DNA of 64,000 nucleotides from assembly GCA_902799685.1 (NCBI GenBank), contig CADCBO010000021.1, positions 1 through 64,000 of the forward strand, given 5' to 3'. The notes below the pieces were generated by a model, which was given only the letters and a program-made list of their open reading frames with translations, had not been told where the DNA came from and searched no databases. Each line of letters begins with the position of its first letter. Position 1 is the first letter of the stretch. Position numbers and translations under genes: made by a program. Of the stretch, positions 33,642-42,411 are shown piece by piece. This DNA comes from an uncultured Bacteroidales bacterium (lineage in GTDB: Bacteria > Bacteroidota > Bacteroidia > Bacteroidales > Bacteroidaceae).

Positions 33642-34541
33642 TCAGGCTGGGATGATGAAACTGATTGCCGAGGGAATGATTTCTATATGGAAATCGTTGC
33701 CTGGAAGCATCTCGCCGTCCAGGCAGAGTTCTATTTGTTTATCGGAATGCACATCTACACTCTTGGATTGGCGGTAGATGAATTTCTGACTGGCCTTAGG
33801 GTCATCCAGATGAGTACCGATGGCATATAGCTTGAGCAGTCCCAGGAATCCCACCAGCGTGGCTGTCTTGCAATAACCCACTTCAATAAGTCCGTCATCG
33901 TTTTTGGCGCGTGGAGAGCAAAGGAACTCGCCGCCCACATGGTTGTTGTTACCCAATGTGCAAAGAAGCATACGCTTGCCGGGGTTCAGCTCCTCGCCGT
34001 CGGCCTTGACCTGAATGCGGTTGAACCTGCCGCAGAATATGGCCTTGACAATACCCCAGCGGTAAGGGTTGCTCCAGCCCTTGCGGCTAAGACGGTTAGC
34101 CGTGGAAGCCACCACCGAGTCAAACCCGAAATTACACACGTTAATGGAGTAGCGGTCATCGTTAACCTTAAGGATATCTATCTTGTGGGGTGTTCCGTTC
34201 ACAAGATCCTTTACACTTCTGAAATCCTTACCTTCATAATACTTTATGAAGTCATTGCCGTTGCCGTATGCCAGTACGGCCAGATGCTTGTTGGCGGCAC
34301 CTACCATGATGCCGGTGGCTACCTCGTTTATGGTGCCGTCACCTCCGCATGCCACAAAGCATGTCTCCTTATCGGGTTGTCCTGCGCAATACTCCTTTAC
34401 GAATGCAGTTGCTGTCTTTTCAGCTGTGGTTCGGTAAATCTCGTAGTCGATTGGTGTGCTCAGATTGTTGATATCGTCCTGAATCTTGTCGGCATTGCCT
34501 GTCTTACTGGGCTCGGCATTGATAATGAAGCAGTAATGCAT
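33642..34541 (-). CDS. Diacylglycerol/lipid kinase family protein (YegS/BmrU type)
   Basis: Start ATG 34541 (MHYCFIINAEPSKTG) is right because the promoter box lies at 34576-34583; the longer frame is not translated. The 299 residues carry the nucleotide motif ACGGDGTINEVATG (GGDGT at 66-70), AYGNGNDFIKYY and the C-terminal CLDGEML, all typical of the DAGK catalytic family. These enzymes phosphorylate diacylglycerol, sphingoid bases or related lipids at the inner membrane with ATP. Bacteroidales make sphingolipids, so a sphingolipid-related substrate is conceivable. It appears monocistronic. Confidence 0.9.
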   Translation of the reverse strand: MHYCFIINAEPSKTGNADKIQDDINNLSTPIDYEIYRTTAEKTATAFVKEYCAGQPDKETCFVACGGDGTINEVATGIMVGAANKHLAVLAYGNGNDFIKYYEGKDFRSVKDLVNGTPHKIDILKVNDDRYSINVCNFGFDSVVASTANRLSRKGWSNPYRWGIVKAIFCGRFNRIQVKADGEELNPGKRMLLCTLGNNNHVGGEFLCSPRAKNDDGLIEVGYCKTATLVGFLGLLKLYAIGTHLDDPKASQKFIYRQSKSVDVHSDKQIELCLDGEMLPGNDFHIEIIPSAISFIIPA

Positions 34542-34575
34542 TTTGTCCTTATAGTGGTTTGGTAAAAAAGTATGG

Positions 34576-34583
34576 CAAAGATA
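34576..34583 (-). promoter_or_regulatory. -7 box of the lipid kinase
   Basis: Minus-strand TATCTTTG matches TAnnTTTG, 34 bp upstream of ATG 34541, and rules out the longer open frame as the start. Confidence 0.65.
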
Positions 34584-34650
34584 ATTAAAATTTGTAAATG
34601 CCGACTCTATTGCATATTTTAGCGGCATGAACAGATGATATGAATATGAT

Positions 34651-35346
34651 ATGAAAAGATTCTTTCCAGTTGTTTTCATATGTTTTCTTGCCGGTAGTGC
34701 CGTACAGGCCATAAAACCTATAGAGACCGAGGGATTTGATAAATTCAGAAACAGTTTCAAGGTGGATCTGGTTTCATTGGCTTTTGTGGCTCCCCAGATA
34801 GAGTGGGAGCATTTTACGGATACACGTTTCTCATACGGTGTGTATGCACAGGCTCATTTCATCAACAGGAGCAGTTTCAGGGATACGGAAAAAAGCCCGG
34901 GCAAGAAGGTTGAGGATGACGGTGAGAAATATGACACCAAGTGGGACCGTCGTTATTGCGGTGTCATGATTTGCCCGGAGGGACGTTTCTATGTGGGCAG
35001 CAAACCTTCCAGAGGCTTTTATCTTGCCACACGTGCCGATATGGGTGTTTTCAGGGAGTCTTTTGATGTTAAGAGGCTGCATCTGGTTGATGGAACCAAT
35101 AACTATACGGAAGATGATTGGGAGAAACTTGGCAATGAGAAAGGACTGTTGGTATGGGGGCTCGGATGCGGGTTCGGCATGGGATGCCAGTGCTATTTCG
35201 GCAAAAACTCACATTGGGGCGTAGATATCAACGCATACATCAAGTCGGACTGGAAACTGGGCGATGACGGTGAGAATGTCTGGGAATGGTTGAACGGTCC
35301 CGGGCTTATAGGAGATCTGAATCTTGCCATATTATACAGATTCTGA
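34651..35346 (+). CDS. Outer-membrane beta-barrel-like protein
   Basis: The 231-residue protein has a signal peptide (MKRFFPVVFICFLAGSAVQA) and alternating hydrophobic strands (VDLVSLAFVAPQIEWEHF, RFSYGVYAQAHFI, HWGVDINAYIKSDW) ending in LNLAILYRF. A terminal phenylalanine is the usual barrel-assembly signal. No named family is certain; it resembles small porin-like proteins of Bacteroidales. A CxxxxxC pair (CGFGMGCQC) is present. It is a single-gene unit between the divergent kinase and pfp; no perfect -7 box was found. Confidence 0.7.
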   Translation: MKRFFPVVFICFLAGSAVQAIKPIETEGFDKFRNSFKVDLVSLAFVAPQIEWEHFTDTRFSYGVYAQAHFINRSSFRDTEKSPGKKVEDDGEKYDTKWDRRYCGVMICPEGRFYVGSKPSRGFYLATRADMGVFRESFDVKRLHLVDGTNNYTEDDWEKLGNEKGLLVWGLGCGFGMGCQCYFGKNSHWGVDINAYIKSDWKLGDDGENVWEWLNGPGLIGDLNLAILYRF

Positions 35347-35454
35347 CCTGTTTTTATAAAAACTTAAGTCCGCTGGTTTGTGGGGTTGCGCTTTTTTGAC
35401 GAAATTTGCGTGACCTTTCAATGTAGGTGATATTTAACAAACATATATATCAAA

Positions 35455-37104
35455 ATGAGTACAAAAAGCGCATTACAGATTGCACGCGCCGCTTATCAGC
35501 CTAAACTTCCCAAGGCTCTGCGCGGTGCATTGAAGGCTGTCGAGGGTGAGCCCACACAGTCAGTAGCAGACCAGGAGGAGGTAAAGAAGCTCTTCCCCAA
35601 CACCTATGGCATGCCTTACCTTAAGTTTGAGCCGGCCGATGGCGCTCCCGCCAAGAAGTCACTCAACGCAGGTGTAATCCTGTCAGGTGGTCAGGCTCCC
35701 GGCGGTCACAACGTGATTGCAGGTCTGTTTGACGGACTTAAGAAACTGAACCCCGCCAATAAACTGTACGGTTTCATCCTGGGTCCTGGCGGTCTGGTTG
35801 ACCATAACTACATGGAGCTTACTGCTGATATCATAGACGAGTACCGCAATACCGGTGGTTTCGATATCATCGGCTCTGGCCGTACCAAGCTGGAGAAGAA
35901 GGACCAGTTTGATAAGGGGCTGGAGATACTGAAAGCTCTTGACATCAAGGCTCTGGTTATCATCGGCGGTGATGATTCAAACACCAACGCATGCGTTCTG
36001 GCTGAGTACTACAAGGCAATCGGCGCAGGTGTACAGGTAATAGGCTGCCCCAAGACTATTGACGGTGACCTTAAGAACTCAGAGATTGAGACCTCATTCG
36101 GCTTTGATACCGCTACCAAGGTTTATTCAGAAATCATAGGTAACATAGAGCGTGACTGCAACTCAGCCCGTAAGTACTGGCATTTCATCAAGCTGATGGG
36201 ACGTTCAGCCAGCCATGTAACTCTGGAGTGCGCTCTGCAGACCCAGCCCAACATCACCCTGATAGGTGAGGAGGTCGAGGCCAAGAACCAGACTCTGGAT
36301 GACATTGTAACTTATATCGCTCAGGCAGTTGCCGACCGCGCCGCCCGTGGCATGAACTTTGGTACCGTACTGGTTCCCGAGGGTCTTATCGAGTTCATCC
36401 CTGCCATCAAGAAGCTTATCGCTGAGCTTAACGACGTACTCGCTGCCAATCAGGCTGAGTTTGACATGATCCAGGCCGATAAGAAGATACAGTACATAGT
36501 AAGCAAGCTCTCCAAGGGGAATGCCGCCATATTCAAGAGCCTGCCCGAGAGCGTAAGCCGTCAGCTGGCCTTGGAGCGTGACCCGCACGGAAACGTTCAG
36601 GTATCTCTGATTGAGACCGAGCAGCTGCTGGCCGATATGGTTGGCGTTAAGCTGGCTGAGTGGAAGAAGGAAGGCAAGTTCCTGGGCAAGTATGCCACAC
36701 AGCATCACTTCTGCGGATATGAGGGCCGTTGCGCAGCTCCGTCAAACTTTGATGCCGACTACTGCTACAGCCTGGGTTACAACGCATCAATGCTGATCGC
36801 TGCCGGCAAGACCGGTTACATGTCATCAATCAAGAACACCGTAGCTCCTGCCGACGAGTGGATTGCAGGTGGTATTCCTATCACCATGATGATGAACATG
36901 GAGAAGCGTAACGGTGAGATGAAGCCGGTTATCCGCAAGGCTTTGGTTGAGCTTAACGGTGCTCCCTTCAAGGAGTTCATCAAGCATCGTGCAGAGTGGG
37001 CCCGTGAGACCTGCTTCGTATATCCCGGTCCTATCCAGTACTTTGGTCCCACCGAGGTCTGCGACCAGCCTACCAAGACCCTTCAGCTTGAGCACAGGAA
37101 ATAA
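35455..37104 (+). CDS. pfp: Diphosphate-fructose-6-phosphate 1-phosphotransferase
   Basis: This 549-residue PPi-dependent phosphofructokinase has SGGQAPGGHNVIAG (72-90 region), GGDDSNTNA (171-179) and PKTIDGDLKN (199-208). The second Asp of GGDD and the Lys of PKTIDGD are the changes that mark pyrophosphate instead of ATP use in the family. MGRSASHVTLECALQ and EGYEGR-like CGYEGRCAAPSNFD contact the sugar phosphate. It phosphorylates fructose 6-phosphate reversibly in glycolysis, saving ATP in anaerobes. The length and N-terminal extension fit the long plant/Bacteroidales form. The GH25 gene follows 22 bp later and may be co-transcribed. Confidence 0.95.
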   Translation: MSTKSALQIARAAYQPKLPKALRGALKAVEGEPTQSVADQEEVKKLFPNTYGMPYLKFEPADGAPAKKSLNAGVILSGGQAPGGHNVIAGLFDGLKKLNPANKLYGFILGPGGLVDHNYMELTADIIDEYRNTGGFDIIGSGRTKLEKKDQFDKGLEILKALDIKALVIIGGDDSNTNACVLAEYYKAIGAGVQVIGCPKTIDGDLKNSEIETSFGFDTATKVYSEIIGNIERDCNSARKYWHFIKLMGRSASHVTLECALQTQPNITLIGEEVEAKNQTLDDIVTYIAQAVADRAARGMNFGTVLVPEGLIEFIPAIKKLIAELNDVLAANQAEFDMIQADKKIQYIVSKLSKGNAAIFKSLPESVSRQLALERDPHGNVQVSLIETEQLLADMVGVKLAEWKKEGKFLGKYATQHHFCGYEGRCAAPSNFDADYCYSLGYNASMLIAAGKTGYMSSIKNTVAPADEWIAGGIPITMMMNMEKRNGEMKPVIRKALVELNGAPFKEFIKHRAEWARETCFVYPGPIQYFGPTEVCDQPTKTLQLEHRK

Positions 37105-37125
37105 GTTGGCATAACTCAATAAGCT

Positions 37126-37968
37126 ATGCCGGCCGGCAAAGGCAAAAATAAAAAGAAGAAAAGGGTTTCCGTCCCCAAAAAGAAAGGACGGAAGCCCTTT
37201 TATATTATGCCTGACTGGATGCACTGGCTGATTACCGCTGTACTGATAGCGGTAGTGTCCACAGGCGCTTACCTATTTTTTCTCCGTCCCTATTTCTATA
37301 GATGGAAGCCTTGCCATGGCGCAAAGGAGTATGATGTTTGCCTGCCTACAGGGTATCTGTGCTATGGAATAGACGTGTCACATCACCAGGGTAAGATAGA
37401 CTGGGGCAGGGTGGCGCTGTCATCGGCCGCAAACGGATATCCTATAAGGTTTGCCATAATGAAGGCTACCGAGGGAAGCACGTTTACGGATTCTGAATAT
37501 CTGGACAATATCCGTGAAGCCCGCGCGGCAGGGTTCGTATGCGGCGTGTATCATTTCTATAATCCCGGGACATCGCCCGAAAAGCAGGCAGAGCACTATA
37601 TCAATACCGTGAAACTCCAAAAGGGAGATTTTGTTCCTGTCGTGGACGTGGAACGTTCTGGACGCTCATCGGGAGACCTGCAGCGGGAGCTGCTGGTGTT
37701 CCTCAAGGCGCTTGAAAAGCATTATGGGGCAAAACCTGTCATATATGCATCCGCAAAATTCCGCAAGCGTCATCTGGACAGTGCCGAGTTCGACAGCTAT
37801 CCTTTCTGGGTGGCACACTATTACGTGTCGCGTCCGGATACAGACAAGTTATGGCGGTTCTGGCAGTTTACAGACCGTGCCGGTGTTGATGGCATAGACG
37901 GGAATACTGATTTCAACGTTTTCCGTGGCACTGAGGCCGATTTCAATAAATTGAGAATTGAGAAGTGA
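37126..37968 (+). CDS. GH25-family muramidase with N-terminal membrane anchor
   Basis: The 280 residues open with a very basic segment (GKGKNKKKKRVSVPKKKGRK) and one membrane helix (LITAVLIAVVSTGAYLFFL, ~35-53). The GH25 barrel follows: YGIDVSHHQGKIDW (Asp83), FAIMKATEGSTFTD, GVYHFYNP, and the catalytic DxE in VPVVDVERSG (Asp174/Glu176). The family cleaves beta-1,4 bonds in peptidoglycan. The anchor suggests action from the inner membrane on the periplasmic wall. The last five codons (LRIEK) and the stop are formed by a 7-bp repeat array, so the extreme C-terminus is repeat-derived. Confidence 0.9.
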   Translation: MPAGKGKNKKKKRVSVPKKKGRKPFYIMPDWMHWLITAVLIAVVSTGAYLFFLRPYFYRWKPCHGAKEYDVCLPTGYLCYGIDVSHHQGKIDWGRVALSSAANGYPIRFAIMKATEGSTFTDSEYLDNIREARAAGFVCGVYHFYNPGTSPEKQAEHYINTVKLQKGDFVPVVDVERSGRSSGDLQRELLVFLKALEKHYGAKPVIYASAKFRKRHLDSAEFDSYPFWVAHYYVSRPDTDKLWRFWQFTDRAGVDGIDGNTDFNVFRGTEADFNKLRIEK

Positions 37969-38093
37969 GAATTGAAAATTATAAAAGGCGTTCGAATTTT
38001 TTTTTCGAGCGCCTTTTAATGTCGCGGGATAACGCAGGTGCCTGTAATTCTCAATTCTCAATTTTCAATTCTCAATTCTCAATTCTTAATTTT
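37948..38093. repeat. Inverted arrays of a 7-bp unit (AATTCTC) around a terminator
   Basis: The left array (37948-37982, TTGAGAA-type units) and the right array (38045-38093, AATTCTC-type units with one AATTTTC and one AATTCTT variant) are reverse complements of each other. They flank the hairpin at 37983-38017. The left array overlaps the last codons of the GH25 gene. The same unit recurs at 46143-46175 and 57924-57947. The element resembles a miniature inverted-repeat unit. Confidence 0.75.
37983..38017 (+). terminator. Terminator of the pfp-GH25 unit
   Basis: AAAAGGCGTTCGAA (37983-37996) and TTCGAGCGCCTTTT (38004-38017) form a 14-bp stem with one wobble and a T-only loop; the stem's own ends supply A and T tracts, so it can work on both strands. 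Confidence 0.8.
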
Positions 38094-38150
38094 AGGGATT
38101 TTCCCCTGTTTTTTTAGGAAATTTCCCTGTTGCGGGTATAATTACCGTAT

Positions 38151-38158
38151 TATTTTTG
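38151..38158 (+). promoter_or_regulatory. Promoter of the Ser/Arg-repeat protein
   Basis: TATTTTTG (-7) has TTG (38130-38132) 18 bp upstream as a -33 element, and lies 33 bp before ATG 38191. Confidence 0.7.
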
Positions 38159-38190
38159 CATTGGAAACAAACCACAAAAACTATACGGTT

Positions 38191-39846
38191 ATGAAAAAGT
38201 CAGTATTGTTCATTGCATTGATGGCAGTCACAATGACAGCCGGTGCGCAGAGAAACGACTTGTACTCAACCGGTAAGAGTACCGGAAAGTCTTCAGGTTC
38301 GTCAGCGTCACAGACCGCGGTCGTGACCCGTACCCCGTCATACACGGATCCGGCTCCTGTCCAGCAGGCAGCTCCTGTAGTGACGACTACTCCCCAGATC
38401 ATAGTTGACCGTGATCCGGATGAGTATAACCGCCGTTATACATACGGAACCAGTCAGATTCAGTATGAGGATGGTTCAATACTGGATGATGTTCCTACCG
38501 TTTATATACATGACACCATCTATGTCCTTGATCCGGACGGGAAAAGGTATGTTGCAGACGGCTCATATGCCGAAGGGTATAACGATGCCGTTGAGGATTA
38601 CTACCTGACTCGCCGTCTGTACAGGTTCCGTCATTACAACCGTCCCTATTTCTCACTGTATGATGAGATACTTTGGGATATAGTATATTGGGACCGTTTC
38701 TTCGATGACCGTTACTGGTATTATTCACATACCTATTATTATGATCCCTGGATCTATGATCCTTGGTACTATGATCCCTGGTATTACGATTCATGGTACT
38801 ATAACTCATGGTATTATGATCCTTATTACTACAGGCCGTATTACTATTCCTCATATTATTATCCCGCAAATCACTACGCTCACACTATTTATGCGCCGGG
38901 TGACCGCAGAGTTGACAATTTTGTTGGAAACCGCAGGATCAACAATGGAGGATGGGACCGTAACCTGAGTCGTGCCACAACAGACCGGGTAGCTATGTCA
39001 GGGTCGAGCAGTAACCGTAGCGTAAGCAAAGCGGGAGGTTCTGTGGCATCAAGGTCAGCTAACGCCACTTCTGGTTCTTCATCAGGACGCAGTGTAGCTT
39101 CTGCTTCAAACCGTAGCGTGAGCAACAGCAGTTCCAGTTCAAGTCGCAGCGTGTCAGGTTCATCTTCAACCCGTAGCGTAAGCGGCAGTTCAACTGCCAG
39201 CAGCTCCAGCCGTAGTGCAAGCAGTGGCAGCACCACTTCGAGCTCCTCTCGCAGTGTATCGCAGTCAGGCAGTAGCTCTTCTTCGGTCAGGAGTGTGGCT
39301 CCTGCCACCTCTAGCCGCTCCAGCGCTTCACGTTCGGTCAGCAATGAGGCTACAAGGTCAACCCAGTCCGTCAATACATACGACCGCCCCAGCAGCACAA
39401 GCTCCAGCCGTAGCGTAAGTTCCGGCAGCTCAAGCTCCAGCCGTAGTGTATCGGGCAACAGCGGTAATACTCGCAGCGTAAACAGCAGTACCGGTTCCAG
39501 TAGTCGTAGTGTAAGCTCAGGCAGCACTAATTCAAGCAGCACCAGCTCAAGCCGTAGTGTAAGCAGCAGTTCTTCAAGCCGCAGCGTAAGCAGTAGCTCA
39601 AGCTCCAGCCGTAGCGCAGCGCCTGCCAATACAAGCAGCAGCTCTGTTTCACGCTCCAGCTCTGTAAGCAGCTCATCACGCAGCGTGAGCAGTTCAAGCT
39701 CCAGCCGCAGTTCAAGCTCCGGCAGCTACAGTTCTGTAAGTTCCGGCAGTTCCGGCGGATTCAGTTCAAGCAGTTCAGGTGGCAGCTTTAGCTCTGGTGG
39801 TGGCGGTGGTTCACATGCTTCATCAGGAAGCTCATCACGCAGATAA
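38191..39846 (+). CDS. Secreted Tyr-rich and Ser/Arg-repeat low-complexity protein
   Basis: ATG 38191 gives a clear signal peptide (MKKSVLFIALMAVTMTAGAQ); the frame upstream lies in the repeat. The 551 residues have three parts. Residues ~20-175 are a charged spacer. Residues ~175-230 are a tyrosine/tryptophan-rich run built from YDPWYYDPWYYDSWYYN-type units. Residues ~270-551 are a serine-rich tail with fifteen RSV motifs (SSSRSVS and variants), finishing in a Gly/Ser block (SSGGGGGSHASS). I do not recognise a family. The tail could be an extended, possibly glycosylated or adhesive, surface stalk. Serine codons are mixed (AGC, TCA, AGT, TCC), so the DNA repeat is less perfect than the protein repeat. 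Confidence 0.72.
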   Translation: MKKSVLFIALMAVTMTAGAQRNDLYSTGKSTGKSSGSSASQTAVVTRTPSYTDPAPVQQAAPVVTTTPQIIVDRDPDEYNRRYTYGTSQIQYEDGSILDDVPTVYIHDTIYVLDPDGKRYVADGSYAEGYNDAVEDYYLTRRLYRFRHYNRPYFSLYDEILWDIVYWDRFFDDRYWYYSHTYYYDPWIYDPWYYDPWYYDSWYYNSWYYDPYYYRPYYYSSYYYPANHYAHTIYAPGDRRVDNFVGNRRINNGGWDRNLSRATTDRVAMSGSSSNRSVSKAGGSVASRSANATSGSSSGRSVASASNRSVSNSSSSSSRSVSGSSSTRSVSGSSTASSSSRSASSGSTTSSSSRSVSQSGSSSSSVRSVAPATSSRSSASRSVSNEATRSTQSVNTYDRPSSTSSSRSVSSGSSSSSRSVSGNSGNTRSVNSSTGSSSRSVSSGSTNSSSTSSSRSVSSSSSSRSVSSSSSSSRSAAPANTSSSSVSRSSSVSSSSRSVSSSSSSRSSSSGSYSSVSSGSSGGFSSSSSGGSFSSGGGGGSHASSGSSSRR

Positions 39847-39924
39847 TAAGCCTGATGGAGTGACAATCCGTACATCAAAAGGGAGAACTATAACCAGTTT
39901 AGATATACATTAAATATTACAGAT

Positions 39925-41361
39925 ATGAAAACCAATAAGTTAACAATATCATTCATTGCATTGTCAATCTCTTTGGCAGTGAGTGCCCAGACCACTTTCG
40001 ATGCAGCCAAACTGTATGAGGAGGAACTGAACGGAACAGCCCGCTACGTGGGTATGGGCGGTGCCATGAGTGCATTGGGCAGTGACGCTTCGGTAATCAG
40101 CCACAATCCTGCCGGAATAGGCACATACCGCAACAGCGACATCAACATGTCATTATCGTTCTTCGGGTCTTCGGTCAATACCGATCCGTTGGCTACCAAA
40201 GCTAGTCCTTTAAATATAAATGGCAGGACATTCTATTCCAAGAACAACAAGTCGGACATAAACATGGCTTTTGACAATTTCTCGGCCATCTTTTCCGGTT
40301 CGGAGTCCGGTGACAACTATGTAAACTTCGGTATTTCATACCGCAAGCTTCAGAATATGGACCGTGATCTGGATTATATAGACTCATTCCTGGATGCCGA
40401 CGGATATGAGGTGTGGCGCGAGTACAAGGATCATCAGCGCAACAAGATTCACTCCTTTGATTTCAACCTGTCATGCAATCTGAGTGATCTGGTATATCTT
40501 GGATGGACAGTTGGACTGCTGTCAACCAATACATGGTCAGAGGGCTATTTCTATGATTATTATGGTAAAGGCATGCATCCTGATTATCCTGATGGCTTGG
40601 ACTATACTGTAGCGGATAAGATGAATACTGCCGAGGGCTCAGGTTGGAACATGGCTTTTGGCTTGATAGTACGCCCTATATCGCCTCTGCGACTGGGTGT
40701 GGCTTTCAAGACTCCCACATTGTATAAGCAAACCCTTAAATACGCAGACTATCTGTATGCGTTTGAGGGGAAACAATTTGCCGATGAGCAGGGTAATGTG
40801 AACAAGTTCAGCAACTCTATCGATTACAGGTTCTCATCTCCCTGGTCTGTTAACCTGAGTGCCGGAGTAACATTTGGCCAGACAGCCATAGGAGCTGAAT
40901 TTGAGAAGCATTTCACCCAGCGTTCATCATTATCTATTGATAATACCAAGATGGAAAACCAGGGTGCCATAGATTTCAATGATTATTCTACATTCAAGAT
41001 AGGAATAGAGCAGAACATAAGCAACCTGTCGCTTCGTGCCGGCTACAATTACATAGAGCCTATGTTCAAGAATAATGCTGCTCCGTATCTGGGTGATTCA
41101 GAATTCAATGCAGGAAAACCAGGCGATATGGGACGTACTGATTTCCAGGTGGACCGTCTGGGCAAGACACAGTACTTTACCGGTGGCATAGGCTACTGCT
41201 CAGCTCCCGACGGCGATGGTACACAGTTCTACATTGACCTTGCATATATGCACGGAATAAGAAACAGCACCGTGAATGTGAACGAATATGTTGAGGATGT
41301 TGACGTGAAATATAATTATAAGACAGACAAGATCCTGCTTACAGTAGGATGGAGCTTTTAA
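39925..41361 (+). CDS. OmpP1/FadL/TodX-like outer-membrane protein
   Basis: The 478 residues start with a signal peptide (MKTNKLTISFIALSISLAVS, cleaved after AQ). Next comes the family N-terminus with small residues around ARYVGMGGAMSALGSDASVISHNPAGIG, typical of FadL-like channels in Bacteroidota. The rest alternates amphipathic strands and ends in ILLTVGWSF. The family transports hydrophobic molecules, such as fatty acids or aromatics, across the outer membrane. It follows the Ser/Arg-repeat protein by 78 bp and may be co-transcribed. Its own promoter was not found. Confidence 0.85.
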   Translation: MKTNKLTISFIALSISLAVSAQTTFDAAKLYEEELNGTARYVGMGGAMSALGSDASVISHNPAGIGTYRNSDINMSLSFFGSSVNTDPLATKASPLNINGRTFYSKNNKSDINMAFDNFSAIFSGSESGDNYVNFGISYRKLQNMDRDLDYIDSFLDADGYEVWREYKDHQRNKIHSFDFNLSCNLSDLVYLGWTVGLLSTNTWSEGYFYDYYGKGMHPDYPDGLDYTVADKMNTAEGSGWNMAFGLIVRPISPLRLGVAFKTPTLYKQTLKYADYLYAFEGKQFADEQGNVNKFSNSIDYRFSSPWSVNLSAGVTFGQTAIGAEFEKHFTQRSSLSIDNTKMENQGAIDFNDYSTFKIGIEQNISNLSLRAGYNYIEPMFKNNAAPYLGDSEFNAGKPGDMGRTDFQVDRLGKTQYFTGGIGYCSAPDGDGTQFYIDLAYMHGIRNSTVNVNEYVEDVDVKYNYKTDKILLTVGWSF

Positions 41362-41383
41362 TTTGAGATGATAGTTGTTTGGG

Positions 41384-41418
41384 TTCCGGTTGGCTTAGGT
41401 GGCCAGCCGGAATTTTTT
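41384..41418. terminator. Bidirectional terminator between convergent genes
   Basis: TTCCGGTTGGC (41384-41394)/GCCAGCCGGAA (41402-41412) with one wobble is followed by six T's. It serves the FadL-like gene and sits beside the stop (41424) of the leftward oxidoreductase. Confidence 0.85.
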
Positions 41419-41423
41419 ATCTG

Positions 41424-42392
41424 TCAGAATTTTCCCAGAATGCGGTCCATCACCCAGTTGGTAGGTGTAGCGCTTATGCCGTCACATGTACAGACTGACT
41501 TGCCGTTCAGGTGGTCAACTACTGCCTGTACCAGCGGGAACTGCACGTGTTCGGGATTGGGTATGTCAAACTCGTGACGGCCTTTGCTGTCATGCAACGC
41601 TATTGGCTGGAAAGTGAATATGGAGAAACAGATCATGCCCAGGTCACCAATAAGTTCAATGCGGTCCTCCTTGGCGGATTCATCGGCCACAAAGCACCAT
41701 GAACCGGAGCCAACCAGACCATTCTCGAACTTGAAGCATGCGCTTACCGTGTCCTCGGCCTGATACAGACCGGCGCGGTTGCTGCACAGTCCATAGGCAT
41801 CGATTATGCATCCGCACAGTTCCTGCACCATGTCTATCTGGTGCGGGGCCAGGTCATAGAAATATCCGCCTCCCGATATGTCGGGGATGACACGCCATGG
41901 CAGGTTGGTGCTGTTATAGTCCAGTTCTTTAGGAGGCTGGGCAAAACGTATCTGTACGTTTATGAGTTTGCCTATCTGAGGTATGAGTTCCTTGACTTTA
42001 AGGAAGTAGGGCAGGTAGCGGCGGTAATATGCCACAAAGCATGGGACTCCTGTCTCCCGTGAAACGCGGTTGATCCTCATGCACTCCTCATAGCTCTGTG
42101 CCATGGGCTTCTCTATATAGACCGGTTTGCCGGCTTTCATGGCCATTATGGCGTAGGTAGCGTGTGATGAGGGTGGCGTGGCAATATAGACGGCATCGAC
42201 ATTGGGGTCCTCTATGAGGTCCATGGCGTCGGTGTACCATTTACTGATGTTATGTCTCTGGGCGTATGATTGTGTCCTGGTCTTGTCACGACCCATGACA
42301 GCTTCTATGGCCGAGCCTTCCGCCTTGGCGAATGCAGGACCGCTTTTCTTTTCGGTCACCTGTCCGCATCCTATGAATCCCCATCTTATCAT
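41424..42392 (-). CDS. Gfo/Idh/MocA-family oxidoreductase
   Basis: This 322-residue NAD(P)-dependent enzyme has an N-terminal Rossmann fold (WGFIGCGQVTEKKSGPAF). The catalytic lysine block is YIEKPMA (94-96 EKP), and the substrate-domain motif GGGYFYDLAPHQIDM contains the conserved Asp and His. The family oxidises or reduces sugars, inositols and their derivatives; substrate is not deducible. It is the last gene of a leftward operon after a porin. It lies 20 bp after the porin gene with no other regulatory sequence. Confidence 0.88.
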   Translation of the reverse strand: MIRWGFIGCGQVTEKKSGPAFAKAEGSAIEAVMGRDKTRTQSYAQRHNISKWYTDAMDLIEDPNVDAVYIATPPSSHATYAIMAMKAGKPVYIEKPMAQSYEECMRINRVSRETGVPCFVAYYRRYLPYFLKVKELIPQIGKLINVQIRFAQPPKELDYNSTNLPWRVIPDISGGGYFYDLAPHQIDMVQELCGCIIDAYGLCSNRAGLYQAEDTVSACFKFENGLVGSGSWCFVADESAKEDRIELIGDLGMICFSIFTFQPIALHDSKGRHEFDIPNPEHVQFPLVQAVVDHLNGKSVCTCDGISATPTNWVMDRILGKF

Positions 42393-42411
42393 ATCCGTAA
42401 CAGCTATGGAA

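Noticed and set aside
37105..37140. A GGCATA...TATGCC hairpin enclosing the GH25 start codon.
   Set aside because: Only six base pairs with a mismatch; too weak to claim translation control.
37948..38093. A CRISPR-like look because of evenly spaced short repeats.
   Set aside because: The unit is 7 bp in direct tandem without spacers, so it is not a CRISPR array; the same holds for 46143-46175 and 57924-57947.
38889..39629. A 246-codon leftward open frame rich in Leu and Glu opposite the Ser/Arg-repeat gene.
   Set aside because: It is the antisense shadow of the serine/arginine repeat; the Leu/Glu pattern follows from the complementary codons and there is no promoter, signal or homology.
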